A DNA stretch of 64,000 nt from Isotricha intestinalis (Eukaryota; Ciliophora; Litostomatea; Vestibuliferida; Isotrichidae), in contig JAJJLU010003464.1 of the NCBI GenBank assembly GCA_023807065.1, positions 1-64,000 of the forward strand, read 5' to 3'. The position numbers were made by a program, and so were the translations under genes. This document shows, piece by piece, positions 19,575-29,540 of this stretch. The stretch's first letter is position 1; each line of letters opens with the position of its first letter. The notes beneath the pieces were generated by a model. That model worked only from the letters and a program-made list of their open reading frames with translations, ran no database searches and was not told where the DNA came from.

Positions 19575-20900
19575 ATGTCCCAAATTTTTTTATTTTTAGT
19601 ATTAATATTAAAATATATTAAATCTGAATCATGTTCTCAATTAGATTGTTTATCTTGTAATTCTTTATCATCATGTAAATATGAAAATGATTTATGTTTA
19701 TCAGATGATACAAACGATTCAAAAATAAATTTTTTTAGAAAATTAAAATCATGTAAATCTGATCCATCATCTTATTCACTAATGATAAAATATTGTGGTA
19801 ATTTAGATTATACTTTTCAAGGTAAAGAAATTAATATTCAATTGAATAAAATAAATAATCAATATGGAATCTCAAATTTATTTTGTATATATTCAATAAA
19901 AAATGAAAATTATTTAAAAAAAGACTTTTATATAAAAATAAAAAGAAATGATTTTTCATTTGATTTATATATGGAAATAATGTCTTCAACAAATTTATAC
20001 GAAATTGATACTAAAAAAATTTTATATACAATTCCAAAAAAATATGAAGGTATTTATTTAATGTATTATAATAACTTCCCTTCTGATAAATTGCCTTTTG
20101 AAGTTATTATAAGTAAAAATAAAAATGATTTTAATTATATAATTATTATTGTTTGTAGTTTTATGATAATTATTATTATTATTTTATTGATTATTTTACT
20201 TTTTCTTTATAGGAAAAAAGAACATGAATATTTAGATCAATTCAATAGAAGAATTCAAGAAAGAGAAGAAGAAAACAATTTGAATGAAATAAATAAAAAT
20301 ATTGCTAAAGAATTTTGTGAGAAATTAGTTTCTACAGTTTTTAATTTAGTTCAAGATTCTTCTAAAAATTCTGTTTGTTCGTTTTGTCTTAATGAATTTA
20401 AAATGGATGATGTTGTTTATATGGGAAATTGTAAACATGTTTTCCATTTTGATGAAATTAAAAAGTGGTTTTATTCTGAAGATTCTTTTAATAATACTTG
20501 TCCTGAATGTAGAAATGAATTTATTCAATTTTATCATAAAGGAGATAATTTAAATGAACCTCTTTCTAGTCAAATTCAATTAAATAATGATAATAATGAT
20601 AAAAGTAATGATAATAATTCTGATAATAATTCTGAGAATAATTCTGACAATAACAATGACAATAATAATAATAATAATAATGATAATAACAATAATAATA
20701 ATTCTGATAATGATAATTCTGATAATGATAATAATATTAATATTTTTAAAAATAAGAAAAATAATAATGATAATATTCCTAATTTAATTAATAATGATGT
20801 AAATGAAAATAATATTCAAAATCCAAATGTAATTACTTTTCAAAGTAATTATGATAATACTCATGCTGATACTCTTCATATTAGAGATAATGGAGATTAA
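19575..20900 (+). CDS. Membrane-anchored RING-H2 ubiquitin ligase
   Basis: The protein has 441 residues. It has a signal peptide (about 1-18), then a Cys-rich segment (20-43) and a lumenal or extracellular domain of about 140 residues. A strong transmembrane helix at about 188-212 ends in LYRKKEH. The cytosolic part carries a RING-H2 finger: C268-x2-C271, C286-x-H288-x2-H291 and C309-x2-C312. This layout resembles the PA-TM-RING type E3 ligases (RNF13-like), although a protease-associated domain is not evident by eye. It should recruit an E2 and ubiquitylate membrane proteins of the endomembrane system. The C-terminal 110 residues are an Asn/Asp repeat tract, probably disordered. Confidence 0.87.
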   Translation: MSQIFLFLVLILKYIKSESCSQLDCLSCNSLSSCKYENDLCLSDDTNDSKINFFRKLKSCKSDPSSYSLMIKYCGNLDYTFQGKEINIQLNKINNQYGISNLFCIYSIKNENYLKKDFYIKIKRNDFSFDLYMEIMSSTNLYEIDTKKILYTIPKKYEGIYLMYYNNFPSDKLPFEVIISKNKNDFNYIIIIVCSFMIIIIIILLIILLFLYRKKEHEYLDQFNRRIQEREEENNLNEINKNIAKEFCEKLVSTVFNLVQDSSKNSVCSFCLNEFKMDDVVYMGNCKHVFHFDEIKKWFYSEDSFNNTCPECRNEFIQFYHKGDNLNEPLSSQIQLNNDNNDKSNDNNSDNNSENNSDNNNDNNNNNNNDNNNNNNSDNDNSDNDNNINIFKNKKNNNDNIPNLINNDVNENNIQNPNVITFQSNYDNTHADTLHIRDNGD

Positions 20901-21056
20901 TAACTAAAATTTTTATGTTTTATTCATTGAAAGTGATGAAAATATTTGAGAATAATCATGTTTTAATAAATTTAATTATTACAAAATTAATTTACATTTA
21001 CCTCTTATAATTATATTATTGATTTTATTTATTATATATATTATATTAAAATTTAA

Positions 21057-22694
21057 ATGAAAAAAATGAAAAATCAATTTTTATCAATTTTATTATTAAT
21101 ACCAACAATTATATCAATTGATAATTTTGATAATAAATCAATTTTTTTTACTTCATTAGATAAGATTTCAGAAATAAAAGAAGAATCATATTTATTATCT
21201 CAAACTCATACAACAGATAATATAATTGAAAAATATGAATCTAATATTTCAAACAATAATATAACACCTAAAAACTTAATTTCAATATTCATTAATTCAT
21301 TATATTATAAAAATGTTATTTGCTTAGATACTGATTATCCTGGTTATTATACTTTAAAAAATAAATTGCTTCAACATGTTTCTACTTTTCATTATAAAAA
21401 TTCTGATTCTTATACTTCATTAGAAGATGATAAAAAACATTATTGTATTGAAAGAATTGAATATATTGATAAAAATATGAATTTAAATGAAAAAAACTCT
21501 CTTCTTGAAAAAAATTTCTGGTATAATTTAATTAATAATAAAAAAAATTATGGAGATATTCCTCTTATTGAATCAATGTTAAATATTCATTTTGTTGAAA
21601 TTCATAATGAAGTTAAATTATTATTTGAAAAGAATATAATTAAATGGAATGATAATTCTTCATATGAATTAGTTCTTTATTTTGATTCTAAAAAAAATAT
21701 ATTTGTTTTAAATAAGATATTTTTATATTATTATGGAAAACCAATTAAATTTCAAATAAAGGATAATAAATATGAAAATATTTTTATGTTAAATAAACCA
21801 TCAAATCAAATTTATAAATATACTTCAAATTATAATAATTCTAATAAAAAAAAATTTAATCAAAAGAAATTTCCTAATAATTATATGAGTAATTATCCTT
21901 ATAAAATAATGACAAATAAAAAAACAAGTGTATATCATAATACAATGGAAATTAAATTAACTGAAAAAACATTAAATGATTTTTATGAAAAATATAAATT
22001 AAAAAAATCAGATTCATTATGTTATTTAATACATGAAATTTTAACAGAAGATGTATATATAGAAAAAAATGAATTTAAAAACTTAGTTAATGAATATATG
22101 GATAAAAAAGGAATAAATGTAAAATATACTTTATATGCAAGTAGATTTATAGAACAAGAATTATCAAGTGATTTAAGTGAACAAGCTTATTTTTCGTTTT
22201 ATTTTTGTGCAAATTTTGAACAAATGAAAAAAATAAATTTTAATATTAAATTCCCAATTCATTTTAGATATCAACCAAGTTTAAATGAAAACTCAATTTT
22301 AACTCATCAAACAGTAATGATGCCTCATCCTTATTTTCATATATTTAATTCAAAAGAAAATACATTTAATAATTATATAAAAGATTTCTATGATAATATA
22401 TTATATAATTCAAATATATATAATAAAGATAATATTAATAATAGGAAAGTATTTAGTAAAGAAATTAAAAATAAAATGAATACTATATTAAATGAATTAA
22501 ATATGTTAATTAATAATTATGAACAATTAAAACATCAAATTCCAGCTGGACAAATGAAATATTTTTGGCCTATTGCTTTTATAACTACAATCACTTCTAT
22601 TATTGGTTTTTCAATTATATGTTTTGGATTATTTAAATTAGTTTATTCTAAGTCAAAAGAAAATGATTACATTCCAAAACCAAAAGAAGAATAA
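21057..22694 (+). CDS. PIG-X/PBN1-like type I membrane protein (GPI mannosyltransferase I subunit)
   Basis: The protein has 545 residues, with a signal peptide (about 1-20) and one C-terminal transmembrane helix (about 508-533) followed by a short basic tail. The lumenal part ends with features of the PIG-X/PBN1 family: a segment KNLVNEYMDKKGINVKYT, then FPIHFRYQPS (399-408) matching the family's PLHLRYQ-like motif, then a hydrophobic strand MPHPYFHIF, then the membrane anchor. PIG-X stabilises PIG-M, which adds the first mannose to GPI anchors in the ER. The protein is longer than human PIG-X but near yeast Pbn1 in size. The assignment rests on a few motifs, so a profile search should confirm it. 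The nearby leishmanolysin-like gene could be a client. Confidence 0.55.
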   Translation: MKKMKNQFLSILLLIPTIISIDNFDNKSIFFTSLDKISEIKEESYLLSQTHTTDNIIEKYESNISNNNITPKNLISIFINSLYYKNVICLDTDYPGYYTLKNKLLQHVSTFHYKNSDSYTSLEDDKKHYCIERIEYIDKNMNLNEKNSLLEKNFWYNLINNKKNYGDIPLIESMLNIHFVEIHNEVKLLFEKNIIKWNDNSSYELVLYFDSKKNIFVLNKIFLYYYGKPIKFQIKDNKYENIFMLNKPSNQIYKYTSNYNNSNKKKFNQKKFPNNYMSNYPYKIMTNKKTSVYHNTMEIKLTEKTLNDFYEKYKLKKSDSLCYLIHEILTEDVYIEKNEFKNLVNEYMDKKGINVKYTLYASRFIEQELSSDLSEQAYFSFYFCANFEQMKKINFNIKFPIHFRYQPSLNENSILTHQTVMMPHPYFHIFNSKENTFNNYIKDFYDNILYNSNIYNKDNINNRKVFSKEIKNKMNTILNELNMLINNYEQLKHQIPAGQMKYFWPIAFITTITSIIGFSIICFGLFKLVYSKSKENDYIPKPKEE

Positions 22695-22765
22695 ATTTAA
22701 TTAAAATATATTTTTAATATATAATACATTTTTTAAATGAATTTAAAATTTAAAAAAATAAAAAA

Positions 22766-24421
22766 ATGTTCAGAAAAAAATTAACAAAATCAAGTTCAAC
22801 TTCAGCATTAACAGAGAGAAGAACATCAAAATTAAATTTAGCTTCATCAAAAGAATTAAGTCAAATAAAATATGAAGGAGTAAAATTGACTCCTTTATCA
22901 AGAAATGACTTTGATCATAATAATTTAAACAATTGGAGTGTGTTAAGAACATTTTCAGCACCAAAAAGAAGAAGTTTCCATTCATCATTAATATATAATG
23001 ATTACTTATATATTTTTGGAGGAAAAGATATAACAGAAGGAAAATTAAATGATATTCAAAAAATAAATTTAAAGATTGATAAACCAAAATGGATTAATGT
23101 AATTCCTTCAAATAATATATTTTTAGATTCTCTTGCTTTTCATACTGGAAATGAAGTTAATGGATTATATTATATTATTGGAGGTCAAAATAGAAGTATG
23201 TTGCCTTCAAATACTGTTTTTATATATAATATCAATGAGAATATACTTGAAAAAAAAGAATTTAATGAAAATGAATTTTCTGGTGTTTGTATGCATTCTG
23301 CTAATTATTATCCTAAGAAAAAATCCATTGTTATTTTTGGAGGATTCAAAAGTGAGTCTTTAAATAATATGTATTTTTATAATATTAAAACAAATAAATT
23401 CAAACAAATTAAATATAAAAGCTATAAGGAAGAAAAAGAAATTAAAATGAGTGAAATGAATCAATTGGTAAACTTATCAAATGAAGATGAAAAAAATGTA
23501 ATCGATAACACTATTGAAAATATAAAATCAAATGAGAAAAAAAATGAGACAGAAAATGAGATAGAAAATGAGATAGAAAATGAAATAGAAAATGAGACAG
23601 AAAATGAGATAATGATTTCAGATAAAACAAATATTCCAATAGCAAGAACAAGTCATTCATCATGTATTTTAGATAAATATTTATATATATTTGGAGGAGT
23701 TAAAAAAGATGGAAATTTCTTGAATGATTTATGGCAATTTGATTTAGAAAAATATATGTGGTTAAAAATATCAAAAAAAGAAGATTTAGAAAGTGCAAAT
23801 TGGCCTCAACCACGTTGTGGTCAAAGTTTAGTTTTAATAAATAATAGTGCATATATATTTGGGGGAAAAATTGGAAATGTAAGTGAATCCAATGATTTAT
23901 GGAAATATAATTTTAATGATAATAAATTTACTTTAATACATGATATTATGCTTGAACAATATTCAAAAACTGAAATTGAAGAAATGAATAAAGAATTTAA
24001 TGATATTACTGAATATAAAAAAAAATTTCATTTAATTACTAGAAAAGAATTAGAAGATAGAAAAAATCCTTTTTCTAGAATTTATCAAGAAAGAAGAACT
24101 TCTGCTCCAAAAAAAAGATTATTAAATTTACCTCATGATAAAAATAAAAAAAATAAATATGAAGCTGAAATTTTCGCTAATACTGGTTTTCATCAAATGA
24201 AACATAGTGATATTTATTGTTTAGATGATAAAGGAGTTAAACAAGCTATTAATCATTTAAATATGATTTTACCCTTTAAATTAGGACAAAAAGGAGATCA
24301 AGTTCCTTTACCAAGAGATGGACAAAGTATGGATTTGTTTGAAAATAATAAATTGGTTGTTTTTGGAGGTGATAGGAATAAATATCCTTTTAATGATTTA
24401 TTTATATATAACATTTGTTAA
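22766..24421 (+). CDS. Kelch-repeat beta-propeller protein
   Basis: The protein has 551 residues. At least six kelch blades are visible by their Gly-Gly pairs and following NDL/W motifs: YLYIFGGKD, YYIIGGQN, IVIFGGFK, YLYIFGGVKKDG with NDLWQFD, AYIFGGKIG with NDLWKYN, and VVFGGDRNKYPFNDL at the C-terminus. An acidic insertion built from 12-bp repeats (about residues 258-283) interrupts the propeller between blades three and four. A basic stretch (about 405-480) precedes the last blade. Without BTB or other catalytic domains it is probably a protein-interaction platform. The specific role is unknown. Confidence 0.88.
   Translation: MFRKKLTKSSSTSALTERRTSKLNLASSKELSQIKYEGVKLTPLSRNDFDHNNLNNWSVLRTFSAPKRRSFHSSLIYNDYLYIFGGKDITEGKLNDIQKINLKIDKPKWINVIPSNNIFLDSLAFHTGNEVNGLYYIIGGQNRSMLPSNTVFIYNINENILEKKEFNENEFSGVCMHSANYYPKKKSIVIFGGFKSESLNNMYFYNIKTNKFKQIKYKSYKEEKEIKMSEMNQLVNLSNEDEKNVIDNTIENIKSNEKKNETENEIENEIENEIENETENEIMISDKTNIPIARTSHSSCILDKYLYIFGGVKKDGNFLNDLWQFDLEKYMWLKISKKEDLESANWPQPRCGQSLVLINNSAYIFGGKIGNVSESNDLWKYNFNDNKFTLIHDIMLEQYSKTEIEEMNKEFNDITEYKKKFHLITRKELEDRKNPFSRIYQERRTSAPKKRLLNLPHDKNKKNKYEAEIFANTGFHQMKHSDIYCLDDKGVKQAINHLNMILPFKLGQKGDQVPLPRDGQSMDLFENNKLVVFGGDRNKYPFNDLFIYNIC
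23542..23611 (+). repeat. 12-bp tandem repeat encoding Asn-Glu-Ile/Thr-Glu
   Basis: About six imperfect copies of GAAAATGAGATA/C lie inside the kelch gene. Each codes for ENEI or ENET, and the reading frame is kept. It looks like a recent slippage expansion in a surface loop between blades. Confidence 0.8.
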
Positions 24422-24469
24422 TTATTTTTTTTTTATTTTCAATTAAACAGTTTTTTTATAATTATCCTT

Positions 24470-26113
24470 TTATTCAGTTTTCATTTTTTTCAAATCTTTT
24501 TTTATTGATTTATTTTCAAAAATATATAATAATACTACATTAATTAATCCAATAAATCCACATGAAACAATTGAGAAAATAATATTTTTATTTCTTAATA
24601 TGTATTTAATGTGATAACCAAATAATATACAAATTAAAGTAGAAAATATACTTGGAATTGATAGATAATAATCTTTCCAAAATTTAATAATATCAAATTT
24701 AATAGAATTAACATCATTTTGATATTTTTTGACTTGTTCTTTTCCTGAAAAAATAATATATAAATTTCCATTAATCCTAATAATCATACATAAAGCATTT
24801 GCCATAATTAAACCACAAATATCAAATCTAGAAAAAAAATACATAAAAATAATAAGAAAAACAGAATTAAATATCATTAATATATTATATTGATTCATTT
24901 GATTATTATTATTAGTTGCATTTGCAAAAGATTCAATTATTCCATTTATACTTATTATAGCAATATATATTGATTCAACTTTTCCTATTTTTTCTGTTGT
25001 TGATGTTGACCATTTTTTTGAATAAACTATTTGAACTATATCTTTTCCACTTAAAAAAACATATGAAATTAATAGTGTATCAAATATTAAAAGTAATTTT
25101 ATAAATAATCTAAGTATATCAAAAGATAATGAATTGTCTTTTTTTTGATTATTATTTTCTTTATTATCATCAATTTTCTTTATTTTATTGATTAAATTAT
25201 AAAATGTCTCTTCTATTGGTTCTAATAGAAATCTGATTATAAAAGAAAAATTTTCTACAATAAAAGAATATTCTCCTTTTTCTTCGTCACTTTCTTTAAT
25301 AACAAAACTTAAAATAATTTGTTCACAATAATTTAAAATCATTTTTAACAAATTAGATTTAATAAAAGAAAATAAAATTTCTCTAGCATTAGAAGCATCA
25401 ATATCATTTATATTATCTTTAGTTATGATATCTTTATAATTAACAAAAAAAAATTTTTTGAAATTAATATTATAATTAAAAATACCTTTATAAATTAAAT
25501 AAGAAGAATAAAAAATAGAACCAATAATTCTAGATAAAGTAAAAGACCAAATATCCAAATGAAGTCCAGCAGCAAAAATCATATTAAAAATAACTCTAAC
25601 AAAATTTCCAATTGAAATTGCAATTTGCTTATTTTCTAAATAAAGATTCATATATATTATTATTGGTTCTGATAAAAGTTCAATAAAACCACTGAATATA
25701 TATATTAATAATTGAAATTTATTATTTGATACATTTTCTCCTCCAAAATATATAAAACCAAAATATAATAATATTGAAAATATTCCCATTATTTGTAATA
25801 TTAAAGAATATAATTGAAGTATTATTTCATATTTATTCTTTTCTTTTTCTTTGTTTGAATCTGGAATAAATTTTTGAGCTGATTTTCTTATTGTTTCTCT
25901 TGGGAAAAAACATATTAGAGAAAAAGCAAATTCAAAATATATTTTTACTATTCCAAATGAATTTTTTGATATGTTTCTTACTATTATTATATTTCCAAAT
26001 AATGTTATTATTTTTGTTAATATTGATAATATAAACATACTTGATGTGTTTTTTAAAGTTTTTGATAGTAAATTATTTACTTCTTCTGATTTTTTTTCAT
26101 TTTCTTCTTTCAT
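24470..26113 (-). CDS. RFT1: RFT1-like oligosaccharide flippase family protein
   Basis: The protein has 547 residues and about 12-14 hydrophobic helices. RFT1 family landmarks include the N-terminal helix FILSILTKIITLFGNIIIVR followed by FFPRETIRKS, which corresponds to the family's REAFRRA motif. They also include SGFIELLSEPIIIYMN, the lumenal-loop segment FLSGKDIVQIVY, and SINGIIESFANA, which matches the family's INGVTE motif. RFT1 is an ER membrane protein required for N-glycosylation and long discussed as the Man5GlcNAc2-PP-dolichol flippase. A charged loop at about 310-330 is specific to this copy. It is divergent from the SAC3-like gene, with only about 56 bases between starts. Confidence 0.9.
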   Translation of the reverse strand: MKEENEKKSEEVNNLLSKTLKNTSSMFILSILTKIITLFGNIIIVRNISKNSFGIVKIYFEFAFSLICFFPRETIRKSAQKFIPDSNKEKEKNKYEIILQLYSLILQIMGIFSILLYFGFIYFGGENVSNNKFQLLIYIFSGFIELLSEPIIIYMNLYLENKQIAISIGNFVRVIFNMIFAAGLHLDIWSFTLSRIIGSIFYSSYLIYKGIFNYNINFKKFFFVNYKDIITKDNINDIDASNAREILFSFIKSNLLKMILNYCEQIILSFVIKESDEEKGEYSFIVENFSFIIRFLLEPIEETFYNLINKIKKIDDNKENNNQKKDNSLSFDILRLFIKLLLIFDTLLISYVFLSGKDIVQIVYSKKWSTSTTEKIGKVESIYIAIISINGIIESFANATNNNNQMNQYNILMIFNSVFLIIFMYFFSRFDICGLIMANALCMIIRINGNLYIIFSGKEQVKKYQNDVNSIKFDIIKFWKDYYLSIPSIFSTLICILFGYHIKYILRNKNIIFSIVSCGFIGLINVVLLYIFENKSIKKDLKKMKTE

Positions 26114-26169
26114 TATTTTTGTATTTTAAAGTTATTTATTTTTTTAATTTTTTTTTATTTAAATTTTTA

Positions 26170-27879
26170 ATGGGAAAAAAGAAAAATAAAAATAAAAAAA
26201 AGAAAATAAAAAAAGATTACGTTGAAAATAGAATTGAAGAAGGAAAAATTCAAAAAAATTTAAATGAAGATGATATTAATGATAAAATTGAATTATTAAA
26301 TGAAATGTGTTCAAAAGAAGAAATGGAGGAAAGACAAAATGAGAATTTATTAAATATCTTCGAAATAAATTATAAAGAAGATAAAATATATATTCCAAAA
26401 AAAAAAGCATTTGTATATCAAGTAAATCCATTATATGCAATTAAATCATATATTAGACCAAGTATAGAAAAAAAAGATATAAAAATAAGACCTCCTGAAA
26501 TATTATATAAAACTCTTAATTTTATTTTAGATAATATTATTGATTCAGATACAATAATTAATTCAAATTTTCCTGAAGTGAATTTTTCAGATATATTTCT
26601 TTTTGTTGAAGATAGATTTAAATCAATTAAACAAGATTTTATAAAATTAAATGATAATAATTCAAAAGAATTTTTTTATTGTTTTGAAATAATTATTAGA
26701 TTCCAAATATTATCTTTAAATCAAAGTTTAGATTATCCTTCAATTAATGGTTCTCAAGGTTTATATAAATTATTAATTAATCAAATTCATTCTGGATTAA
26801 TTAATTTAGTTAATTCATATAAAAATAATGATATAAGTAATAATAAAGATGAATTTTATTCTTATTTCCTTTTAATTTCAATTAAATTAAATCCTTTAGA
26901 ATTTTACAATTCCATTTCCAAAATACCTAAACAGTATATAAAGAAAAAAAATGTAAAATTAAGTTTAAAAATATGTTCTTTAATCAATGAAAAAAATTGG
27001 TATGATTTTTTTAAAATAATTAAATCAAATGAATGTCCTTATTTACTATCTTGTTTAATGATGATTTTTGTAAATCAAATGAGAGTTTATTGTTTATTAG
27101 AATTAGGTTCTGGTTTACTTCCTAAACAAACTCAATATGAAACTACTTTAAAAAAGTTAGCTGATTTATTAATATTTGATAATATTCAACAACTTAAGCA
27201 ATTTATAATTAATTTTGGATTAAAAGTATTTCCTAATATGAATAAAGCTAAAGAATTAATAACTCTTTATTTAGATAGAGATTTTATTTTAAATTTTAAC
27301 CTTTTATATATTAAAACCAATAAAAATATAGTTGAAAAAAAAAGAAATGGGTTATTAAGGAAAGATATTATATTGAATAATTTTAATGTTAAAACTAAAA
27401 AAAAGAAAAATGTTAATTTTAAGGAATTTTTAGTTAATATTTTTCAAAAATATAAATTTAATGAAGAAAAATATCCATTATTAATATCAATAAGTTATAT
27501 ATTAATTATTAAATTAATTGCAAAATATTGTGTGAAAAATAAACTAAAAAAATATAAAAAGATTATGAATCAAAAAATTGCAAAAGTGAAAAATAGTGAA
27601 GAAAATAATATAGCTTTTAATATTTTGAAATTATTTATTCAAAAAATATCTAGTTTTATTATTGTAAAAAATAAAATTACATTTTCTAAAGATTATATAT
27701 CAAATCTTATTATTAATATTATAAAAAATGAAAAACTTGAAAAATACGAATTATTAAATTATATTGAAAATAAATTTAATAATTATATTGAAAAAATAAA
27801 AAATTTAAGAGTTTTATTTCTTGAACAAAACAAAAAGAATAAAAAAAAATTATTGAACAAAAAAAGAAAAAGAATATAA
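26170..27879 (+). CDS. SAC3/GANP family protein
   Basis: The ATG at 26170 is chosen (569 residues). The frame continues upstream to 26041, but those codons overlap the RFT1 gene and its start on the other strand, and encode an unlikely Phe/Leu-rich stretch. The N-terminus is lysine-rich (MGKKKNKNKKKK), a possible nuclear signal. Residues about 95-400 match the SAC3/GANP domain: RPPEILYKTLNFILDNI, FVEDRFKSIKQDF, then FEIIIRFQILSL, which follow the family's VRDRTRAIRQDF and RFHIL motifs in order. Members act in mRNA export (TREX-2) or splicing-linked processing (THP3/LENG8). Which branch this is cannot be decided by eye. The C-terminus is very basic. Confidence 0.85.
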   Translation: MGKKKNKNKKKKIKKDYVENRIEEGKIQKNLNEDDINDKIELLNEMCSKEEMEERQNENLLNIFEINYKEDKIYIPKKKAFVYQVNPLYAIKSYIRPSIEKKDIKIRPPEILYKTLNFILDNIIDSDTIINSNFPEVNFSDIFLFVEDRFKSIKQDFIKLNDNNSKEFFYCFEIIIRFQILSLNQSLDYPSINGSQGLYKLLINQIHSGLINLVNSYKNNDISNNKDEFYSYFLLISIKLNPLEFYNSISKIPKQYIKKKNVKLSLKICSLINEKNWYDFFKIIKSNECPYLLSCLMMIFVNQMRVYCLLELGSGLLPKQTQYETTLKKLADLLIFDNIQQLKQFIINFGLKVFPNMNKAKELITLYLDRDFILNFNLLYIKTNKNIVEKKRNGLLRKDIILNNFNVKTKKKKNVNFKEFLVNIFQKYKFNEEKYPLLISISYILIIKLIAKYCVKNKLKKYKKIMNQKIAKVKNSEENNIAFNILKLFIQKISSFIIVKNKITFSKDYISNLIINIIKNEKLEKYELLNYIENKFNNYIEKIKNLRVLFLEQNKKNKKKLLNKKRKRI

Positions 27880-28003
27880 TTTTAAAAATTAAGAATAATA
27901 TTTTTATCTTATGTCAGAAGAAAATATATAATTAATATAATCTATATTCTACATTTTCTTGATTAATTACTTTTTTAAACTTTAATTGTAATATATTTAT
28001 AAT

Positions 28004-29473
28004 TTAAACATCAAAATTATTATTATCTTCTTCCTTATCATTTTGATTGATTATTTCTCCTTTATCATTAAGATTAGAATCATCATCATCTAAATTATCA
28101 TTAAGGTTAAAATTATTATTATTTATTTCATTAAGATTAATATTATTTTCATTTAAATCATTATTATGATTAATATGAGAAATAGAGGTATTATTAGATT
28201 TATTATCATCAAATTTTGATTTATAAGTTTTTCTTTTTATTTTATCTTTTTCTCTAAATTCTTCTAATTTTTTTTCAATACTTAAATTATATTTTGGTTC
28301 ATTAAAATAATAAGGACTTCTTCTAACATTTATATCTGAAAATGAAGGGGAATCATTATCAAAATCATATTGAATTTTATAAAAGTTATTTTCATCAATT
28401 ATATTTTCACTTTTATTTTTATCATTAGTTTTTAATTGTTCTGATTTATTTGTTTCTATATTTAAATATTTATATTGATTTATATTTGGTATATCGTTTA
28501 ATAAATTACTTGTATTTTCTTCATAATTTTTTAATTGGTTTCTTATTATATTATTTCCATAGTTATTAAATTTGTTTTTCTTTTTTCCTCTTGAGGAATA
28601 ATAATGATATTTTTTGTTGATAATTGGTTTTCCTTCAAAATATCCGAATTTATTTTTTTTTTCTTCTTTATATTCATTTGAATTTAAATATTTATTATAA
28701 TCTTCTTTTTCTTTTTCTTTTTTTTCATAATATAATTTCATTTCTTCTTCGATTTTTTTATAATAATCACTTTTATTTTTATTAATTTTTAATATTCTTT
28801 GATTACTTTTAACACCATTTATTCTTCTAATAAATGCTTTTGCTTCATCTTCTAATTTTTGCTCTTTATCTTCATTATTTATTCTTGAAAAATCTCTTTT
28901 AAAAGAAGAAATTAAAGGTTTAATAAAAATATTTTTGGGAATATTTTTTTTAACAACAATATTTTTTGGTGATGATATTGATTTATTATTTATTTCATAT
29001 TTATTTGTTGAAATAGATTTAATAACTTCATAATTTTGATTATTATGATAATTTGAAGATTCTCTTGTTAATGAATTTATTTGTGTAATTTTATTGTTGT
29101 TTTTTTCAATATTATTTTGATTTGATGTATATGCTGATTTTAATCTATTTTGTTCTTTAATATTTAATTTTAAATTTATGTCTTTATTTAACTGTTTTAA
29201 ATTCTTTAATTGAATTTCATAATTTAAAATATTTTTTTTTAATTTCTTTCTTTCTTCATCATATAAATTTAGTTTATATTCTTTTAATAAATTATTTTTT
29301 ATTATTCTGTTTTCTTCTGTTTGAAAAGAATCAATATTTTCTAAAGTTGAATTATAAGGAGGAAATATAATTTTTCCTAATAAAATATCTTCTTTAGTTT
29401 GATTGTTTTTAGAATCAATTAAAGAACTTAAAAAATTATTAAGAGAACTATCAACAATATTATTATTATCCAT
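28004..29473 (-). CDS. Asn/Lys-rich coiled-coil protein, unknown function
   Basis: The protein has 489 residues. There is a coiled-coil stretch at about 65-110 and a charged helix at about 225-270 rich in Glu, Lys and Tyr. The C-terminal 60 residues are Asn/Asp-rich and disordered-looking. There is no signal peptide, membrane helix or recognisable domain. It is divergent from the PDI-like gene by 67 bases. Its length and unbroken frame make it a real gene, but function cannot be inferred. Confidence 0.75.
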   Translation of the reverse strand: MDNNNIVDSSLNNFLSSLIDSKNNQTKEDILLGKIIFPPYNSTLENIDSFQTEENRIIKNNLLKEYKLNLYDEERKKLKKNILNYEIQLKNLKQLNKDINLKLNIKEQNRLKSAYTSNQNNIEKNNNKITQINSLTRESSNYHNNQNYEVIKSISTNKYEINNKSISSPKNIVVKKNIPKNIFIKPLISSFKRDFSRINNEDKEQKLEDEAKAFIRRINGVKSNQRILKINKNKSDYYKKIEEEMKLYYEKKEKEKEDYNKYLNSNEYKEEKKNKFGYFEGKPIINKKYHYYSSRGKKKNKFNNYGNNIIRNQLKNYEENTSNLLNDIPNINQYKYLNIETNKSEQLKTNDKNKSENIIDENNFYKIQYDFDNDSPSFSDINVRRSPYYFNEPKYNLSIEKKLEEFREKDKIKRKTYKSKFDDNKSNNTSISHINHNNDLNENNINLNEINNNNFNLNDNLDDDDSNLNDKGEIINQNDKEEDNNNFDV

Positions 29474-29540
29474 TTAACAAGTTATTTTTATAAAAATAAA
29501 TTAAAAAAGAAAAATAATAAATTTAAAAAAAAAATATAAA

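Noticed and set aside
26041..26169. N-terminal extension of the SAC3-like frame
   Set aside because: It overlaps the start of the divergent RFT1 gene and codes for a Phe/Leu-rich stretch typical of an antisense frame.
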